A stretch of 18,008 nt of DNA from JADYZU01 sp964443055 (GCA_964443055.1 CAYUBT010000034.1:1-18008), one strand, 5' to 3'. Shown: positions 7,141 through 16,073, counted from the first letter of the stretch. Numbers and translations are program-made. Notes: generated by a model from the sequence alone, not told the origin.

Positions 7141-8637
7141 ATGACGGAACGGCGCTCGGCAAGTCTCGCCGATCTGGGACTCACCGCGCAGGGCGGGGCC
7201 GAGGTCTGGCTGACCGGAATCAGTGCCGACAGCCGGACGATCCGGGCGGGAATGCTGTTTGCCGCCCTTCCCGGTGCGCATGTCCACGGGGCCACCCATC
7301 TGCGAGCGGCCATGGCGGCGGGGGCGGCGGCGGTGCTGACCGATGCCGAAGGCGCGCGCCTGGCCGGAGTCGAGCTGCAGCGTGCCGGAGTGCCCGTGGC
7401 GCTCTGCGAAGACGCCCGCGGCTGTTTCGCCCGTGCCGTCGCCCTGTGGTTCGGCGCGCAGCCCGCGACGATGGTTGCGGTGACCGGCACCAACGGCAAG
7501 ACTTCGGTCGCCACCTTCACCCGCATGATCTGGGAGGCCCTGGGCCATGCGGCCATCAATCTGGGCACCACCGGCGTCGAGGGGGCGGTCAGTGCCGCCC
7601 TTGGCCAGACCACCCCCGATCCGGTGACATTGCACCGGATTCTCGCCGATTCGGCGGCGCAGGGCGTGACGCATGGGGCGATGGAGGCCTCGTCCCACGG
7701 ACTCGACCAGCGCAGGCTCGACGGCGTCTGGCTTGCTGCCGCCGGATTCACCAATCTCACGCAGGACCATCTCGATTATCACGACGGGATGGATGAATAT
7801 TTCGAGGCGAAGATGGGCCTCTTCGAGCGGCTCCTGCCCGACGAGGGTGTGGCCGCTGTCAATCTCGACGATCCGCATGGCGATGAGGTGGCCCTGCGTG
7901 CCGCCGCCTGCGGTCATGAGGTGATCGGCGTGGGCCGGGGCGAGGCCGCGCGGCTGCGCCTGATGGGCCAGCGGTTCGAGCCTGCCGGGCAGGAACTGCT
8001 CTTCTCCTGGCAGGGCGCGCGGATGCAGGTTCATCTGCCGCTCGTGGGCGGGTTCCAGGCCGGAAACGCGCTGCTTGCCGCCGCCCTGGCCATCGGTTCG
8101 GGCGAGGATGCGGACGAGGTCTTTGCCGTCCTGCCGCGCCTGACCACGGTGCGCGGGCGGATGCAGCATGCGGCCAGCCGCGCGAATGGCGCGGCGATCT
8201 ATGTCGATTACGCGCATACCCCCGATGCGGTGGCCACGGCGCTTGCGGCGCTTCGCCCGCATGTCATGGGCCGGATCACAGCGATCATCGGCGCGGGCGG
8301 CGACCGTGACCGGACGAAGCGCCCTCTCATGGGGCGTGCGGCTGCGGAAGCGGCCGACCTGGTCATCGTCACCGACGACAACCCCCGCAGCGAGGAGCCT
8401 GCGACGATCCGTGCCGCCGTCATGGCCGGTGTGCAGGAGGCGGGCGGCGAGGCCGTCGAGATCGGCGACCGCGCCGACGCGATCCTGCGCGGCGCGGCCG
8501 GGCTCGGGCCGGGGGATGCGCTCATCATCTGCGGCAAGGGGCATGAGGCCGGGCAGATCGTGGGCGACACGGTCTATCCGTTCGACGATGCCGAACAGGC
8601 GTCGATCGCGGTCGCGGCGCTCGAGGCGCGCGCGTGA
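7141..8637 (+). CDS. murE: UDP-MurNAc-tripeptide synthetase (meso-DAP-adding enzyme)
   Basis: Cytosolic ATP-dependent ligase adding meso-diaminopimelate to UDP-MurNAc-L-Ala-D-Glu. The 498-residue product has the three Mur ligase domains. Visible features: the ATP loop GTNGKTS at 116-122, LTQDHLDYH at 206-214, FEAKMGLF at 221-228 containing the lysine (K224) expected to be carbamylated, and DNPR at 413-416, the signature of meso-DAP rather than lysine specificity. The start is the ATG at 7141 behind an AAGGGGGGCGG Shine-Dalgarno; an in-frame GTG at 7099 would add 14 residues without family support. The end overlaps murF by 4 bases. Because a repeat separates it from ftsI, murE is the first gene of the second tight block of the cluster. 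Confidence 0.96.
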   Translation: MTERRSASLADLGLTAQGGAEVWLTGISADSRTIRAGMLFAALPGAHVHGATHLRAAMAAGAAAVLTDAEGARLAGVELQRAGVPVALCEDARGCFARAVALWFGAQPATMVAVTGTNGKTSVATFTRMIWEALGHAAINLGTTGVEGAVSAALGQTTPDPVTLHRILADSAAQGVTHGAMEASSHGLDQRRLDGVWLAAAGFTNLTQDHLDYHDGMDEYFEAKMGLFERLLPDEGVAAVNLDDPHGDEVALRAAACGHEVIGVGRGEAARLRLMGQRFEPAGQELLFSWQGARMQVHLPLVGGFQAGNALLAAALAIGSGEDADEVFAVLPRLTTVRGRMQHAASRANGAAIYVDYAHTPDAVATALAALRPHVMGRITAIIGAGGDRDRTKRPLMGRAAAEAADLVIVTDDNPRSEEPATIRAAVMAGVQEAGGEAVEIGDRADAILRGAAGLGPGDALIICGKGHEAGQIVGDTVYPFDDAEQASIAVAALEARA

Positions 8638-10118
8638 CGGCCGGGGAACAGCACGGGGCGTCTGCTTCCGGCGGGGGTGATTTCGCGAAGATGGGAAAGA
8701 TATTGTGGAGCGCGGCGGAGGCCGCCGCCGCGACGGGTGGTCGCGCGACCGGCGACTGGGTGGCGGGCGGCGTGTCCATCGACACGCGCAGCCTCGTGCC
8801 GGGTGATCTGTTCGTGGCGCTGAAGGCCGCGCGCGACGGGCATGATTTCGTGGCGGAGGCGCTGGCGGCAGGGGCAGCGGCGGCGATGGTGTCGCGCATC
8901 CCCGAGGGCGTGGCGGAGACTGCGCCGCTCCTGATCGTGGATGACGTGCAGGCCGGGCTCGAGGCATTGGGCCGCGCGGGCCGGGCGCGGTCCCGGGCCC
9001 GGGTCGTGGCGGTGACGGGATCGGCGGGCAAGACCTCGACCAAGACCATGCTCGCGCTTGCGTTGGCCGAAGCCGGGACCGTCCATTCCGCCGAGGCGAG
9101 CTACAACAACCACTGGGGCGTGCCGCTCTCCCTCGCCCGGCTGCCGGCGGAGGCGGATTTCGCCGTGATCGAGATCGGTATGAACCACCCCGGCGAGACT
9201 GCGCCGCTGGCGCGCATGGCCCGCCCGCATGTGGCGCTGGTGACGACGGTTGCGCCCGCGCATCTCGAAGCCTTTGCGGACCTGGGCGGGCTCGACGCCA
9301 TCGCCGCCGAGAAGGGCGCGATCTGCGAGGGGCTGGAGCAAGGCGGGATTGCGGTCATGAACGGCGATCTGGCCCAGACGCCGATCCTGCTCGAGGCCGC
9401 GCGCGAGGCCCGCGCGCGGGCCGTGACCTTCGGGCAGGGCGAAGGCAACGACTATCGCCTTCTTGCGCCCCATGTCGCGGAAGGCGCGAGCGTGGCCGAG
9501 GCGTCGGCGGGCGAGGCGCGCTTTCTGATCAAGGTCGGCGGCGAGGGCACGCATTTCCTGATGAACGCTCTGGGCACCGTTGCGGCGAACGACGCGCTCG
9601 GGCTGGACCGCGCGCATGCGCTTCTGGCGCTGGGTGGCTGGATGCCGCCCGAGGGGCGCGGACGGCGCGCGCGCGTGGTGCTTGATCCGATGATCGACGA
9701 CGCGGCATTCGACCTGATCGACGACGCCTTCAACGCCAATCCCGCCTCGATGACAGCGGCGCTTGCGGTGCTGGCCGGGGCCGGGGGACGGCGTCGCGTC
9801 GCGATCCTCGGCGACATGCTGGAACTGGGGCCGGAGGAACACGCCCTGCACCGGGCGCTTGCCGGTGATGCGGCGATGGAGCGGATCGACATCGTCCATT
9901 GTGTCGGCCCCCGCATGGCGGCCCTGCACGAGGCCCTGCCTGCGGTCAGGCGCGGTGAATGGGTGGCAACGGCGGACGAGCTTGTGCCCCGGTTGCGCCA
10001 TTTCGTGCATCCCGGCGACGTGGTGCTTGTCAAGGGATCGAAGGGCAGCCATGTGTCGCGCCTTGTGGCGGCGCTGAGCGCGCCGCAGACGGGACGGGCA
10101 GCGGAAGGCAAGAATTGA
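8634..10118 (+). CDS. murF: UDP-MurNAc-tripeptide:D-Ala-D-Ala ligase
   Basis: Adds D-alanyl-D-alanine to UDP-MurNAc-tripeptide, completing the cytoplasmic pentapeptide precursor. From the GTG at 8634 (GTGA overlap with the murE stop) the product has 494 residues. The family sequence proper seems to begin at ILWSAAEAAAATGG, so the ATG at 8691 is a credible alternative start giving 475 residues. The overlap favours 8634, while the low-complexity segment QHGASASGGGDF favours 8691. With the longer numbering, the ATP loop GSAGKTST is at 129-136 and NNHWGVPLSL at 158-167. DDAFNANPASM in the C-terminal half is another family motif. It is followed after 1 base by mraY. Confidence 0.95.
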   Translation: MTAGEQHGASASGGGDFAKMGKILWSAAEAAAATGGRATGDWVAGGVSIDTRSLVPGDLFVALKAARDGHDFVAEALAAGAAAAMVSRIPEGVAETAPLLIVDDVQAGLEALGRAGRARSRARVVAVTGSAGKTSTKTMLALALAEAGTVHSAEASYNNHWGVPLSLARLPAEADFAVIEIGMNHPGETAPLARMARPHVALVTTVAPAHLEAFADLGGLDAIAAEKGAICEGLEQGGIAVMNGDLAQTPILLEAAREARARAVTFGQGEGNDYRLLAPHVAEGASVAEASAGEARFLIKVGGEGTHFLMNALGTVAANDALGLDRAHALLALGGWMPPEGRGRRARVVLDPMIDDAAFDLIDDAFNANPASMTAALAVLAGAGGRRRVAILGDMLELGPEEHALHRALAGDAAMERIDIVHCVGPRMAALHEALPAVRRGEWVATADELVPRLRHFVHPGDVVLVKGSKGSHVSRLVAALSAPQTGRAAEGKN

Positions 10119-10119
10119 G

Positions 10120-11202
10120 ATGTTATACTGGCTGAGCACGTTCGGCACCGACGGCGGCTTCTTCAATCTCTTTCGCTACATCACCTTTCGCGCAGGCGGG
10201 GCCTTCCTGACGGCGCTTCTGTTCGGCTTCGTCTTCGGCCGCCCCCTGATCGACGTGCTGCGCCGCGCGCAGGGCAAGGGCCAGCCGATCCGCGACGACG
10301 GACCCGAGACGCATCTCGCCAAGGCGGGCACGCCGACGATGGGCGGGCTGCTGATCATCTCGGCGCTGGCGGTGGGCACGCTCCTCTGGGCGCGGCTCGA
10401 CAATCCCTTCGTCTGGATGGTGCTGCTGGTGACGCTCTCCTTCGCCGTGCTCGGTTTTGCCGATGATTACGCGAAGGTCAGCGCCCAGACGAGCGCGGGA
10501 GTCTCGGGCAAGCTGCGCATCCTTGTGGGCATCGTCATCGCGGCGCTTGCCGCGTGGTTCGTCGAGCAATACCATCCGGACGCGCTGGCCGGGCAGCTTG
10601 CGGTGCCGGTGTTCAAGGATGTGCTCATCAATCTGGGCTGGTTCTACGTGCCGTTTTCGGTGCTTGTGATCCTTGGCTCGGCCAATGCGGTGAACCTGAC
10701 CGACGGGCTGGACGGGCTGGCGATCATGCCGGTGATGATCGCGGCGGGGGCATTCGGGGTCATCACCTATGTCGTGGGCTCGACTGCCATCGCCAATGAT
10801 CTGGGCGTTCATGCCGTGCCGGGCACGGCCGAGATCCTGGTCTTCTGTGCGGCGCTGATCGGCGGGGGGCTGGGCTTCCTGTGGTACAACGCCCCGCCGG
10901 CCGCTGTCTTCATGGGCGACACCGGATCGCTGGCGCTGGGCGGTGCGCTGGGGGCCGTGGCCGTGGCGATCAAGCACGAGATCGTTCTGGCCATTGTCGG
11001 CGGGCTCTTCGTGGTCGAGGCGCTCTCGGTCATCATCCAGGTGGGCTATTTCAAGCGTACCGGGCGGCGGATTTTCCTGATGGCGCCGATCCACCACCAT
11101 TTCGAGAAGAAAGGCTGGTCCGAGCCGCAGATCGTCATCCGCTTCTGGATCGTGGCCATGGTTCTGGCCATGATCGGGCTGGCGACGCTGAAGGTTCGCT
11201 GA
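10120..11202 (+). CDS. mraY: Phospho-MurNAc-pentapeptide translocase (lipid I synthase)
   Basis: Polytopic inner-membrane enzyme that transfers phospho-MurNAc-pentapeptide from UDP to undecaprenyl phosphate, making lipid I. The 360-residue product has about ten hydrophobic segments. Signature motifs are intact: the Mg-binding DDYAK beginning at D115, NLTDGLDGLA at 192-201, FMGDTGS at 264-270 with the conserved D267, and HHHFE at 325-329. The ATG at 10120 lies immediately after the murF stop, so translation is probably coupled, and murD follows 11 bases downstream. No oddity seen. Confidence 0.97.
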   Translation: MLYWLSTFGTDGGFFNLFRYITFRAGGAFLTALLFGFVFGRPLIDVLRRAQGKGQPIRDDGPETHLAKAGTPTMGGLLIISALAVGTLLWARLDNPFVWMVLLVTLSFAVLGFADDYAKVSAQTSAGVSGKLRILVGIVIAALAAWFVEQYHPDALAGQLAVPVFKDVLINLGWFYVPFSVLVILGSANAVNLTDGLDGLAIMPVMIAAGAFGVITYVVGSTAIANDLGVHAVPGTAEILVFCAALIGGGLGFLWYNAPPAAVFMGDTGSLALGGALGAVAVAIKHEIVLAIVGGLFVVEALSVIIQVGYFKRTGRRIFLMAPIHHHFEKKGWSEPQIVIRFWIVAMVLAMIGLATLKVR

Positions 11203-11213
11203 AGGGAGCGGCA

Positions 11214-12611
11214 ATGATTGCGGTCAGGGGCCTTGCCGGGGTGCGGGTCGGGGTGCTGGGCTGGGGCCGGACGGGCCGGGCCACGGCGCTCGCGCTGCGC
11301 GAGGGGGGGGCGGAGCCTGTCGTCTGGGACGACAGCGAAACCGCCCGTGCGGCGGCCGAGGCCGGGAGCTTCGCTGTGGCCGACCTGACCCGGGCCCGGG
11401 AATGGGACGGGATCGGCCTGCTTGTCACCTCGCCCGGCATCCCGCATCTCTACCCCGCACCGCATCCCGTGATCGCCGAGGCCCTGCGCCGGGGCGTGCC
11501 GGTCGACAATGACGTGGGCCTGTTCTTCCGCTCCTATGCCGGGACCGACTGGGAGCGGTTCGACATCACCCCGCGCGTCGTCGCCGTCACCGGCTCGAAC
11601 GGCAAGTCGACGGTCAGTGCGCTGATCCGGCATATCCTCGTGCAGGCGGGTCGTGCGGTGCAGCTTGGCGGCAATATCGGGCGCAGCGTTCTCGACCTCG
11701 ACCCGCCGGGCGAGGGCGAGGTGGTGGTGATGGAACTGTCGTCCTACCAGACCGAACTCGCCCGCGCACTGACGCCGGATATCGGCGTCTTCACCAACCT
11801 CTCGCCCGATCACCTTGACCGTCACGGCGGGCGAGGCGGCTATTTCGCGGCCAAGGCGCGGCTTTTCACCCAGGGCGGGCCGGATCGTGCCGTGATCGGT
11901 GTCGACGAGGAGGAGGGACGATTTCTGGCCGCCGAACTGGGGCAGGGATCCGGGGACGACCGTATCATCCGGGTGATGTCCGGGGGCAGGCCGGACGGTT
12001 TCGCCTGGGCGGTGATGGCGAAGAAGGGGTTTCTCGCCGAATGGCGGCGCGGGCGGCAGGTGGCGAGCGTCGATCTGCGCGGCATCGCCAATCTGCCCGG
12101 CGCGCATAATCACCAGAACGCCTGCGCGGCCTGGGCGGTGGCGCGCACGCTCGGCCTTGCCCCGCGCGAGATCGAGGCGGCGCTGGCCGGCTATCCCGGC
12201 CTGCCGCATCGTTCGCAAAGGATTGCGGAGAAGGACGGCGTGAGCTTCGTCAACGATTCCAAGGCCACGAATGTGGATTCCGCCGCCCGCGCGCTGTCGG
12301 CCTTTCCGCGCATCCGCTGGATCTGCGGCGGTGCCGAGAAAGAGGGCGGGGTGGGCACGCTCGCCCCGCATCTGGGCCATGTCGCGAAGGCCTATGTGAT
12401 CGGGGCCGATCCCGCGCATTTCATCGCGCAACTGCCGGGGATCGAGGCGGAATCCTGCGGGACGATGGCTGTCGCTGTCGCACGCGCGATGGAGGATGCG
12501 GAGCCGGGCGACACCGTGCTGCTCGCCCCCGCTGCCGCGAGTTTCGACCAGTATGCGAATTTCGAGAAACGCGGCGAGGATTTCACCGCCGAGGTGATGA
12601 AGCGCCTCTGA
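11214..12611 (+). CDS. murD: UDP-MurNAc-L-alanine:D-glutamate ligase
   Basis: Cytosolic ligase that adds D-glutamate to UDP-MurNAc-L-Ala. The product has 465 residues. The N-terminal nucleotide-sugar domain has VGVLGWGRTGRATALAL at 12-28 and the ATP loop is GSNGKST at 127-133. ELSSYQTE, NLSPDHLDRH and HRSQRI are typical of MurD. The ATG at 11214 is preceded by GAAGGGAG. It is the last dcw gene here: ftsW, murG and murC, which normally continue the series, do not follow. Instead there is a repeat and then a convergent operon. The frame extends upstream into mraY, but the conserved domain starts at the chosen ATG. Confidence 0.96.
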   Translation: MIAVRGLAGVRVGVLGWGRTGRATALALREGGAEPVVWDDSETARAAAEAGSFAVADLTRAREWDGIGLLVTSPGIPHLYPAPHPVIAEALRRGVPVDNDVGLFFRSYAGTDWERFDITPRVVAVTGSNGKSTVSALIRHILVQAGRAVQLGGNIGRSVLDLDPPGEGEVVVMELSSYQTELARALTPDIGVFTNLSPDHLDRHGGRGGYFAAKARLFTQGGPDRAVIGVDEEEGRFLAAELGQGSGDDRIIRVMSGGRPDGFAWAVMAKKGFLAEWRRGRQVASVDLRGIANLPGAHNHQNACAAWAVARTLGLAPREIEAALAGYPGLPHRSQRIAEKDGVSFVNDSKATNVDSAARALSAFPRIRWICGGAEKEGGVGTLAPHLGHVAKAYVIGADPAHFIAQLPGIEAESCGTMAVAVARAMEDAEPGDTVLLAPAAASFDQYANFEKRGEDFTAEVMKRL

Positions 12612-12638
12612 GCGATCACCTGTCACGACAGCTCCCTT

Positions 12639-12721
12639 CGTCATTGCGAGGAGCCGAAGGCGGCGCGGCAAGTCAGAGATGTGGGAACACCCGGTCGCCT
12701 GGCTGACCGCCCGCAATCACG
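12639..12721 (-). repeat. Dispersed palindromic repeat, copy C (degenerate, reversed)
   Basis: Starts with CGTCATTGCGAGGAGCCG at 12639 and continues with GCGCGGCAAGTCAGAGA, which aligns with the reverse complement of copy B. The far arm is degenerate: CCGCAATCACG at 12711-12721. It lies between the convergent murD and glycosyltransferase genes. No other terminator is evident in the 137-base gap, so this element may serve as a bidirectional terminator (inference). Confidence 0.75.
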
Positions 12722-12748
12722 AAAGGCGTGGCGGATCCGCGCCCTGGA

Positions 12749-13804
12749 TCAGGGGCCCAGAAGCTCCCGATAGATCGCGTTGAGTGCGGCGGCCTCGTCC
12801 TCGATGCGGAAATGCGCGGCGACATGGGCAGGCCCGGCCTCGCCCCATGCGCGGCGTTCTTCCGGGTTGTCGAGCGCGCGGGCGATGGCGGTCTGCAGCG
12901 CTTGCGGGTCATTCACGGGCACGATCAGGCCGGTTCCCTCATGCACCACCAGTTCCTCGAAGGCACCGGCGGTCGTTGCCACCACCGGAGTGCCGCAGGC
13001 CATGGATTCAATCGGGGTGAGGCCGAATCCTTCATGCCGCTGCGGGGCGATGTAAAGGTCGATGGCCTGGAACCATGGCGCGATTGAAAAGCTCTGATCC
13101 TCAGGCAGGAACAGGATACGGTCCTGCAGGCCGGCGGCGGCGACCTTTGCCTTCTGCTTGCGCTGGAACCCCTCGAACTGCGGGGTGACTCCGCCCATGA
13201 TGATCGCCTGGTGACCGGGGCGCGAGGGCAGGAGCGCGATCATCGCATCGACGAACAGGTCGGTCCCCTTCTGCGGGCGCTGCCGCCCGAAACAGCCGAG
13301 AATCACGGCATCGGGATCGAGGCCGAGGCGGCTGCGCAATGCGGCCCGGTCCTCGGGCGGGGCGAAGGAAGAGGTGTCGATCCCGTGGTGCTGAACGCTA
13401 TGGGGAACCTTGAGATAGGAGCCCGAGCGCACCGAGGTCGCAACGATGCGGTCCATCCGGCGGATGAGAATCCGGCTCCAGCGGCTGTGCTCGCGCTGCG
13501 CGGCGGAGGTGAACATGAGCTTCAGCCGCTTGCGCAGCACATGTTTCAGTGCCAGCCCGGCCAGCATCTCGATGTTGCGGCGTGCGTGGAAGACCCGCGC
13601 GCCATGGGGGCCGCTTCGGGGCAGGGTCAGAAGCTGCGACAACCTTATCTGCGGCACATCCTCCGGCAGGCGCGGGCCGCAGGCGGCGATGGCGATCTCG
13701 CGCGCCTGGATCGGCACGAGGCGGATCACGGTCGAACTGACCCCTGACCAGCGGTGCTTGAAACTCGGTGCGATGACATCGAGTGTCGCGGGATCGGCTG
13801 TCAT
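12749..13804 (-). CDS. GT4-family glycosyltransferase, probable LPS core enzyme
   Basis: Predicted cytosolic-face, nucleotide-sugar-dependent retaining glycosyltransferase of 351 residues with a GT-B fold. The C-terminal domain shows CFGRQRPQKG at 171-180, whose basic residues normally contact the donor phosphates. It also has the EX7E motif in EGFGLTPIE at 258-266, followed by SMACGTPVVA. The N-terminal acceptor domain is less conserved. It overlaps waaA by 4 bases (ATGA on the minus strand), so it probably acts right after Kdo addition, in the manner of the LpcC core mannosyltransferase of rhizobia. The sugar and linkage cannot be read from the sequence, so no symbol is given. GAGGCAGG precedes the ATG. 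Confidence 0.85.
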   Translation of the reverse strand: MTADPATLDVIAPSFKHRWSGVSSTVIRLVPIQAREIAIAACGPRLPEDVPQIRLSQLLTLPRSGPHGARVFHARRNIEMLAGLALKHVLRKRLKLMFTSAAQREHSRWSRILIRRMDRIVATSVRSGSYLKVPHSVQHHGIDTSSFAPPEDRAALRSRLGLDPDAVILGCFGRQRPQKGTDLFVDAMIALLPSRPGHQAIIMGGVTPQFEGFQRKQKAKVAAAGLQDRILFLPEDQSFSIAPWFQAIDLYIAPQRHEGFGLTPIESMACGTPVVATTAGAFEELVVHEGTGLIVPVNDPQALQTAIARALDNPEERRAWGEAGPAHVAAHFRIEDEAAALNAIYRELLGP

Positions 13805-15060
13805 GCCTGCCTCGGATTGTTGTCGACAAGGGCAAGGAGCGCGCCCGCAATCTCGTCGGCAGGCCGTTCCTGTTCAAGGGCAAGGGCCTTGCCTGCGGCG
13901 GCCATGATGCGTGCGCTATCCGGTGCGGCCAGCAGTGCCGTGACCGTTTCCCCCAATGAGTCCGCCGTGACCACGCGCGCACCGCCCCCGGTATCCAGCA
14001 TATCCCATGCCTCCTGCGCATTGGCGACGAGGGCCCCGTGCAGAAGCGCGGTGCCTGACAATGCGCCCTCCCACGGGTTATGGCCTCCCGCCTCCACGAG
14101 CGAGCCGCCGAGGAAGATCACCGGAGCAAGGCGATACCAGAGCCCGGTCTCGCCCAATGTGTCGACCAGCCAGACCGCGCCCTCCGGCCCCTCGCCCCGG
14201 CTGCGGCGGGTCATGGGTGCGAGAGCGGAGATGGCACCGGCCCGCTCGGGGTGGCGCGGGCACAGGATCAGGAGCGCATCGGGCAGGGACCGGCGCACCT
14301 CCTCATGGGCGGCGAGGGCGATGCCTTCCTCGCCCTCATGGGTCGAGACCGCGGCCCAGACCGGACGTGCGCCGATCGCGTTGCGCAAACCGGCGAGAAT
14401 GGTCGGATCGGCGGGCGGGGCGATGGCGGCGGCCTTCAGGTTGCCGACCTGCCGCACATCTCGTGCGCCAAGCGTTGTGAGCGCTTCTGCCACCTCCGCA
14501 GTCTGCGCGGTCACGAGGCGAAAAGGCGCAAGCAGCGCCCGCGCGGTTGCCGGCACCCCGGCCCATCGCGCCAGCGAGCGTTCCGACAGCCGGGCATTGA
14601 CGAGCGCGCGGGGAATCCCGGCACGGTCGGTTTCGGTGAGCATCACCGGCCAGATCTCGCTTTCCACCACCACCAGCAGGCCGGGCCGCCAGTGGCGCAG
14701 GAAGCGGCGCAGATAGCCAGGGGCATCCACCGGCGCGAACTGATGAAATGCCCCTTCGGGCAGGCGCACGGCCATGATCGCGGCCGAAGTCGGGGTGACG
14801 GTGGTGACGAGGAAGGAAAGGCCGGGTTGCGCCGCCCGCATCGCCGCGATCAGCGGCAGGAGCGAGAGGCTTTCGCCCACGCTTGCCGCATGGAGCCAGA
14901 CCAGCGCACCCCCGGGCCGGGGCAGGGTGGCGATGCCGCGCAACTCCGCAAGCCGGGCCCGGGACACACCTTCGCCGCGCCGTTTCGCCGCCATGCGGTT
15001 GGCGACGAGCGAGCCGCCCAGACGTGCTGCCAGCCGCCAGAGGCGCAGGAGCGGGGGCAT
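13801..15060 (-). CDS. waaA: 3-deoxy-D-manno-octulosonic acid (Kdo) transferase
   Basis: Inner-membrane-associated GT-B enzyme (KdtA) that attaches Kdo to the lipid A precursor, starting the LPS inner core. The 419-residue product has a hydrophobic N-terminal anchor (about residues 4-20), LHAASVGE at 56-63 containing the catalytic glutamate position E63, VVVESEIWP at 130-138, the STHEGEE loop at 239-245, and GGSLVEAGGHNPWEG at 318-332. All are family hallmarks. The start is an ATG sharing one base with the moaA stop (TGATG), and the end overlaps the glycosyltransferase gene by 4 bases. Whether it adds one or two Kdo residues cannot be told from sequence. Confidence 0.95.
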   Translation of the reverse strand: MPPLLRLWRLAARLGGSLVANRMAAKRRGEGVSRARLAELRGIATLPRPGGALVWLHAASVGESLSLLPLIAAMRAAQPGLSFLVTTVTPTSAAIMAVRLPEGAFHQFAPVDAPGYLRRFLRHWRPGLLVVVESEIWPVMLTETDRAGIPRALVNARLSERSLARWAGVPATARALLAPFRLVTAQTAEVAEALTTLGARDVRQVGNLKAAAIAPPADPTILAGLRNAIGARPVWAAVSTHEGEEGIALAAHEEVRRSLPDALLILCPRHPERAGAISALAPMTRRSRGEGPEGAVWLVDTLGETGLWYRLAPVIFLGGSLVEAGGHNPWEGALSGTALLHGALVANAQEAWDMLDTGGGARVVTADSLGETVTALLAAPDSARIMAAAGKALALEQERPADEIAGALLALVDNNPRQA

Positions 15061-16073
15061 CAGCCGCCGGTATGGCTCATGTGGCGGCTGATCTGGCCAC
15101 CCACGACCCCGCGCGAATAGTCGAAGTCATGGCCCTTGGGCTTGATCGCGATGGCCGCGCGGATCGCGTCTTCAAGCTGCCGGTTACCCTCGGAGGCCCG
15201 CAAGGGTGCGCGCAGGTCCATATGGCCCTCCTGCCCGAGACAGGTGTAGATCTCGCCGGTGCAGGTGACGCGCACGCGGTTGCAGCTTTCGCAGAAATTA
15301 TGGCTCAGCGGGGTGATGAAGCCGATCCGCTGGCCGGTTTCCTCGACCCGCACATAGCGCGCCGGACCGCCGGTCGAATCGGGCAGGTCGGTGAGCGTGT
15401 AGCGCTCCGCCAGCCGCGCGCGCAGTGCGGTGAGGGGCCAGTACTGGTCGAGCCGGTTCTCGTTACCGAGGTCGCCCATCGGCATGACCTCGATCCAGGT
15501 GTGATCCATCCCGCGCGAGGCGGCGAATTCGGTCATCGTGAACAGTTCGTCCTCGTTCACGCCCTTGAGCGCAACGGTGTTCAGCTTCACCTTCAGCCCG
15601 GCCGCCTGTGCCGCGTCGATCCCGGCCATCACCTGGGCGAACCGGCCCCAGCGGGTGATCGCCTTGAACCTGTCGGCATCGAGCGTGTCGAGCGAGACGT
15701 TGATCCGCCTCACGCCTGCGTCGTAAAGTTCATCGGCAAAACGCTCGAGCTGACTCCCATTGGTGGTGACGGTCAGCTCCTTCAGCGCGCCGCTTTCGAC
15801 ATGGCGGCCCATCGCCCGGAAGAAGCTCATGATATTGCGCCGCACCAGCGGCTCGCCGCCGGTCACGCGAAGTTTGGTGATGCCGAGGTCGATGAAGGTC
15901 GAGCAGAGCCGGTCGAGTTCCTCGAGCGTCAGCAGGTCGCGCTTGGGCAGGAATTCCATCGCCTCGGACATGCAGTAGACGCAGCGGAAGTCGCAGCGAT
16001 CCGTGACAGAGATGCGCAGATAGGTGATGCGGCGCGCGAATGTGTCGATGAGCGGGGGATGTGTGAGGTGCAT
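15060..16073 (-). CDS. moaA: GTP 3',8-cyclase (molybdenum cofactor biosynthesis)
   Basis: Radical SAM enzyme that, with MoaC, converts GTP to cyclic pyranopterin monophosphate, the first step of molybdopterin synthesis. The product has 337 residues. The N-terminal [4Fe-4S] cluster motif CxxxCxxC is at C27, C31 and C34. TGGEP is at 71-75. The second cluster ligands are C261, C264 and C278 (CESC...C). The conserved C-terminal Gly-Gly pair (MSHTGG) is present. It is the first gene of a minus-strand operon with waaA and the glycosyltransferase, an unexpected functional mix. The ribosome binding site before the ATG is weak: a GGAGG lies about 14 bases upstream. No Moco riboswitch-like structure was recognised upstream. 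Confidence 0.97.
   Translation of the reverse strand: MHLTHPPLIDTFARRITYLRISVTDRCDFRCVYCMSEAMEFLPKRDLLTLEELDRLCSTFIDLGITKLRVTGGEPLVRRNIMSFFRAMGRHVESGALKELTVTTNGSQLERFADELYDAGVRRINVSLDTLDADRFKAITRWGRFAQVMAGIDAAQAAGLKVKLNTVALKGVNEDELFTMTEFAASRGMDHTWIEVMPMGDLGNENRLDQYWPLTALRARLAERYTLTDLPDSTGGPARYVRVEETGQRIGFITPLSHNFCESCNRVRVTCTGEIYTCLGQEGHMDLRAPLRASEGNRQLEDAIRAAIAIKPKGHDFDYSRGVVGGQISRHMSHTGG

Noticed and set aside
4992..10166. Very long open frames on the minus strand opposite ftsI, murE and murF
   Set aside because: They are arginine/histidine/glycine-rich, have no recognisable domain, and mirror genes whose active-site motifs are intact on the plus strand. This is the usual effect of GC-rich third positions.
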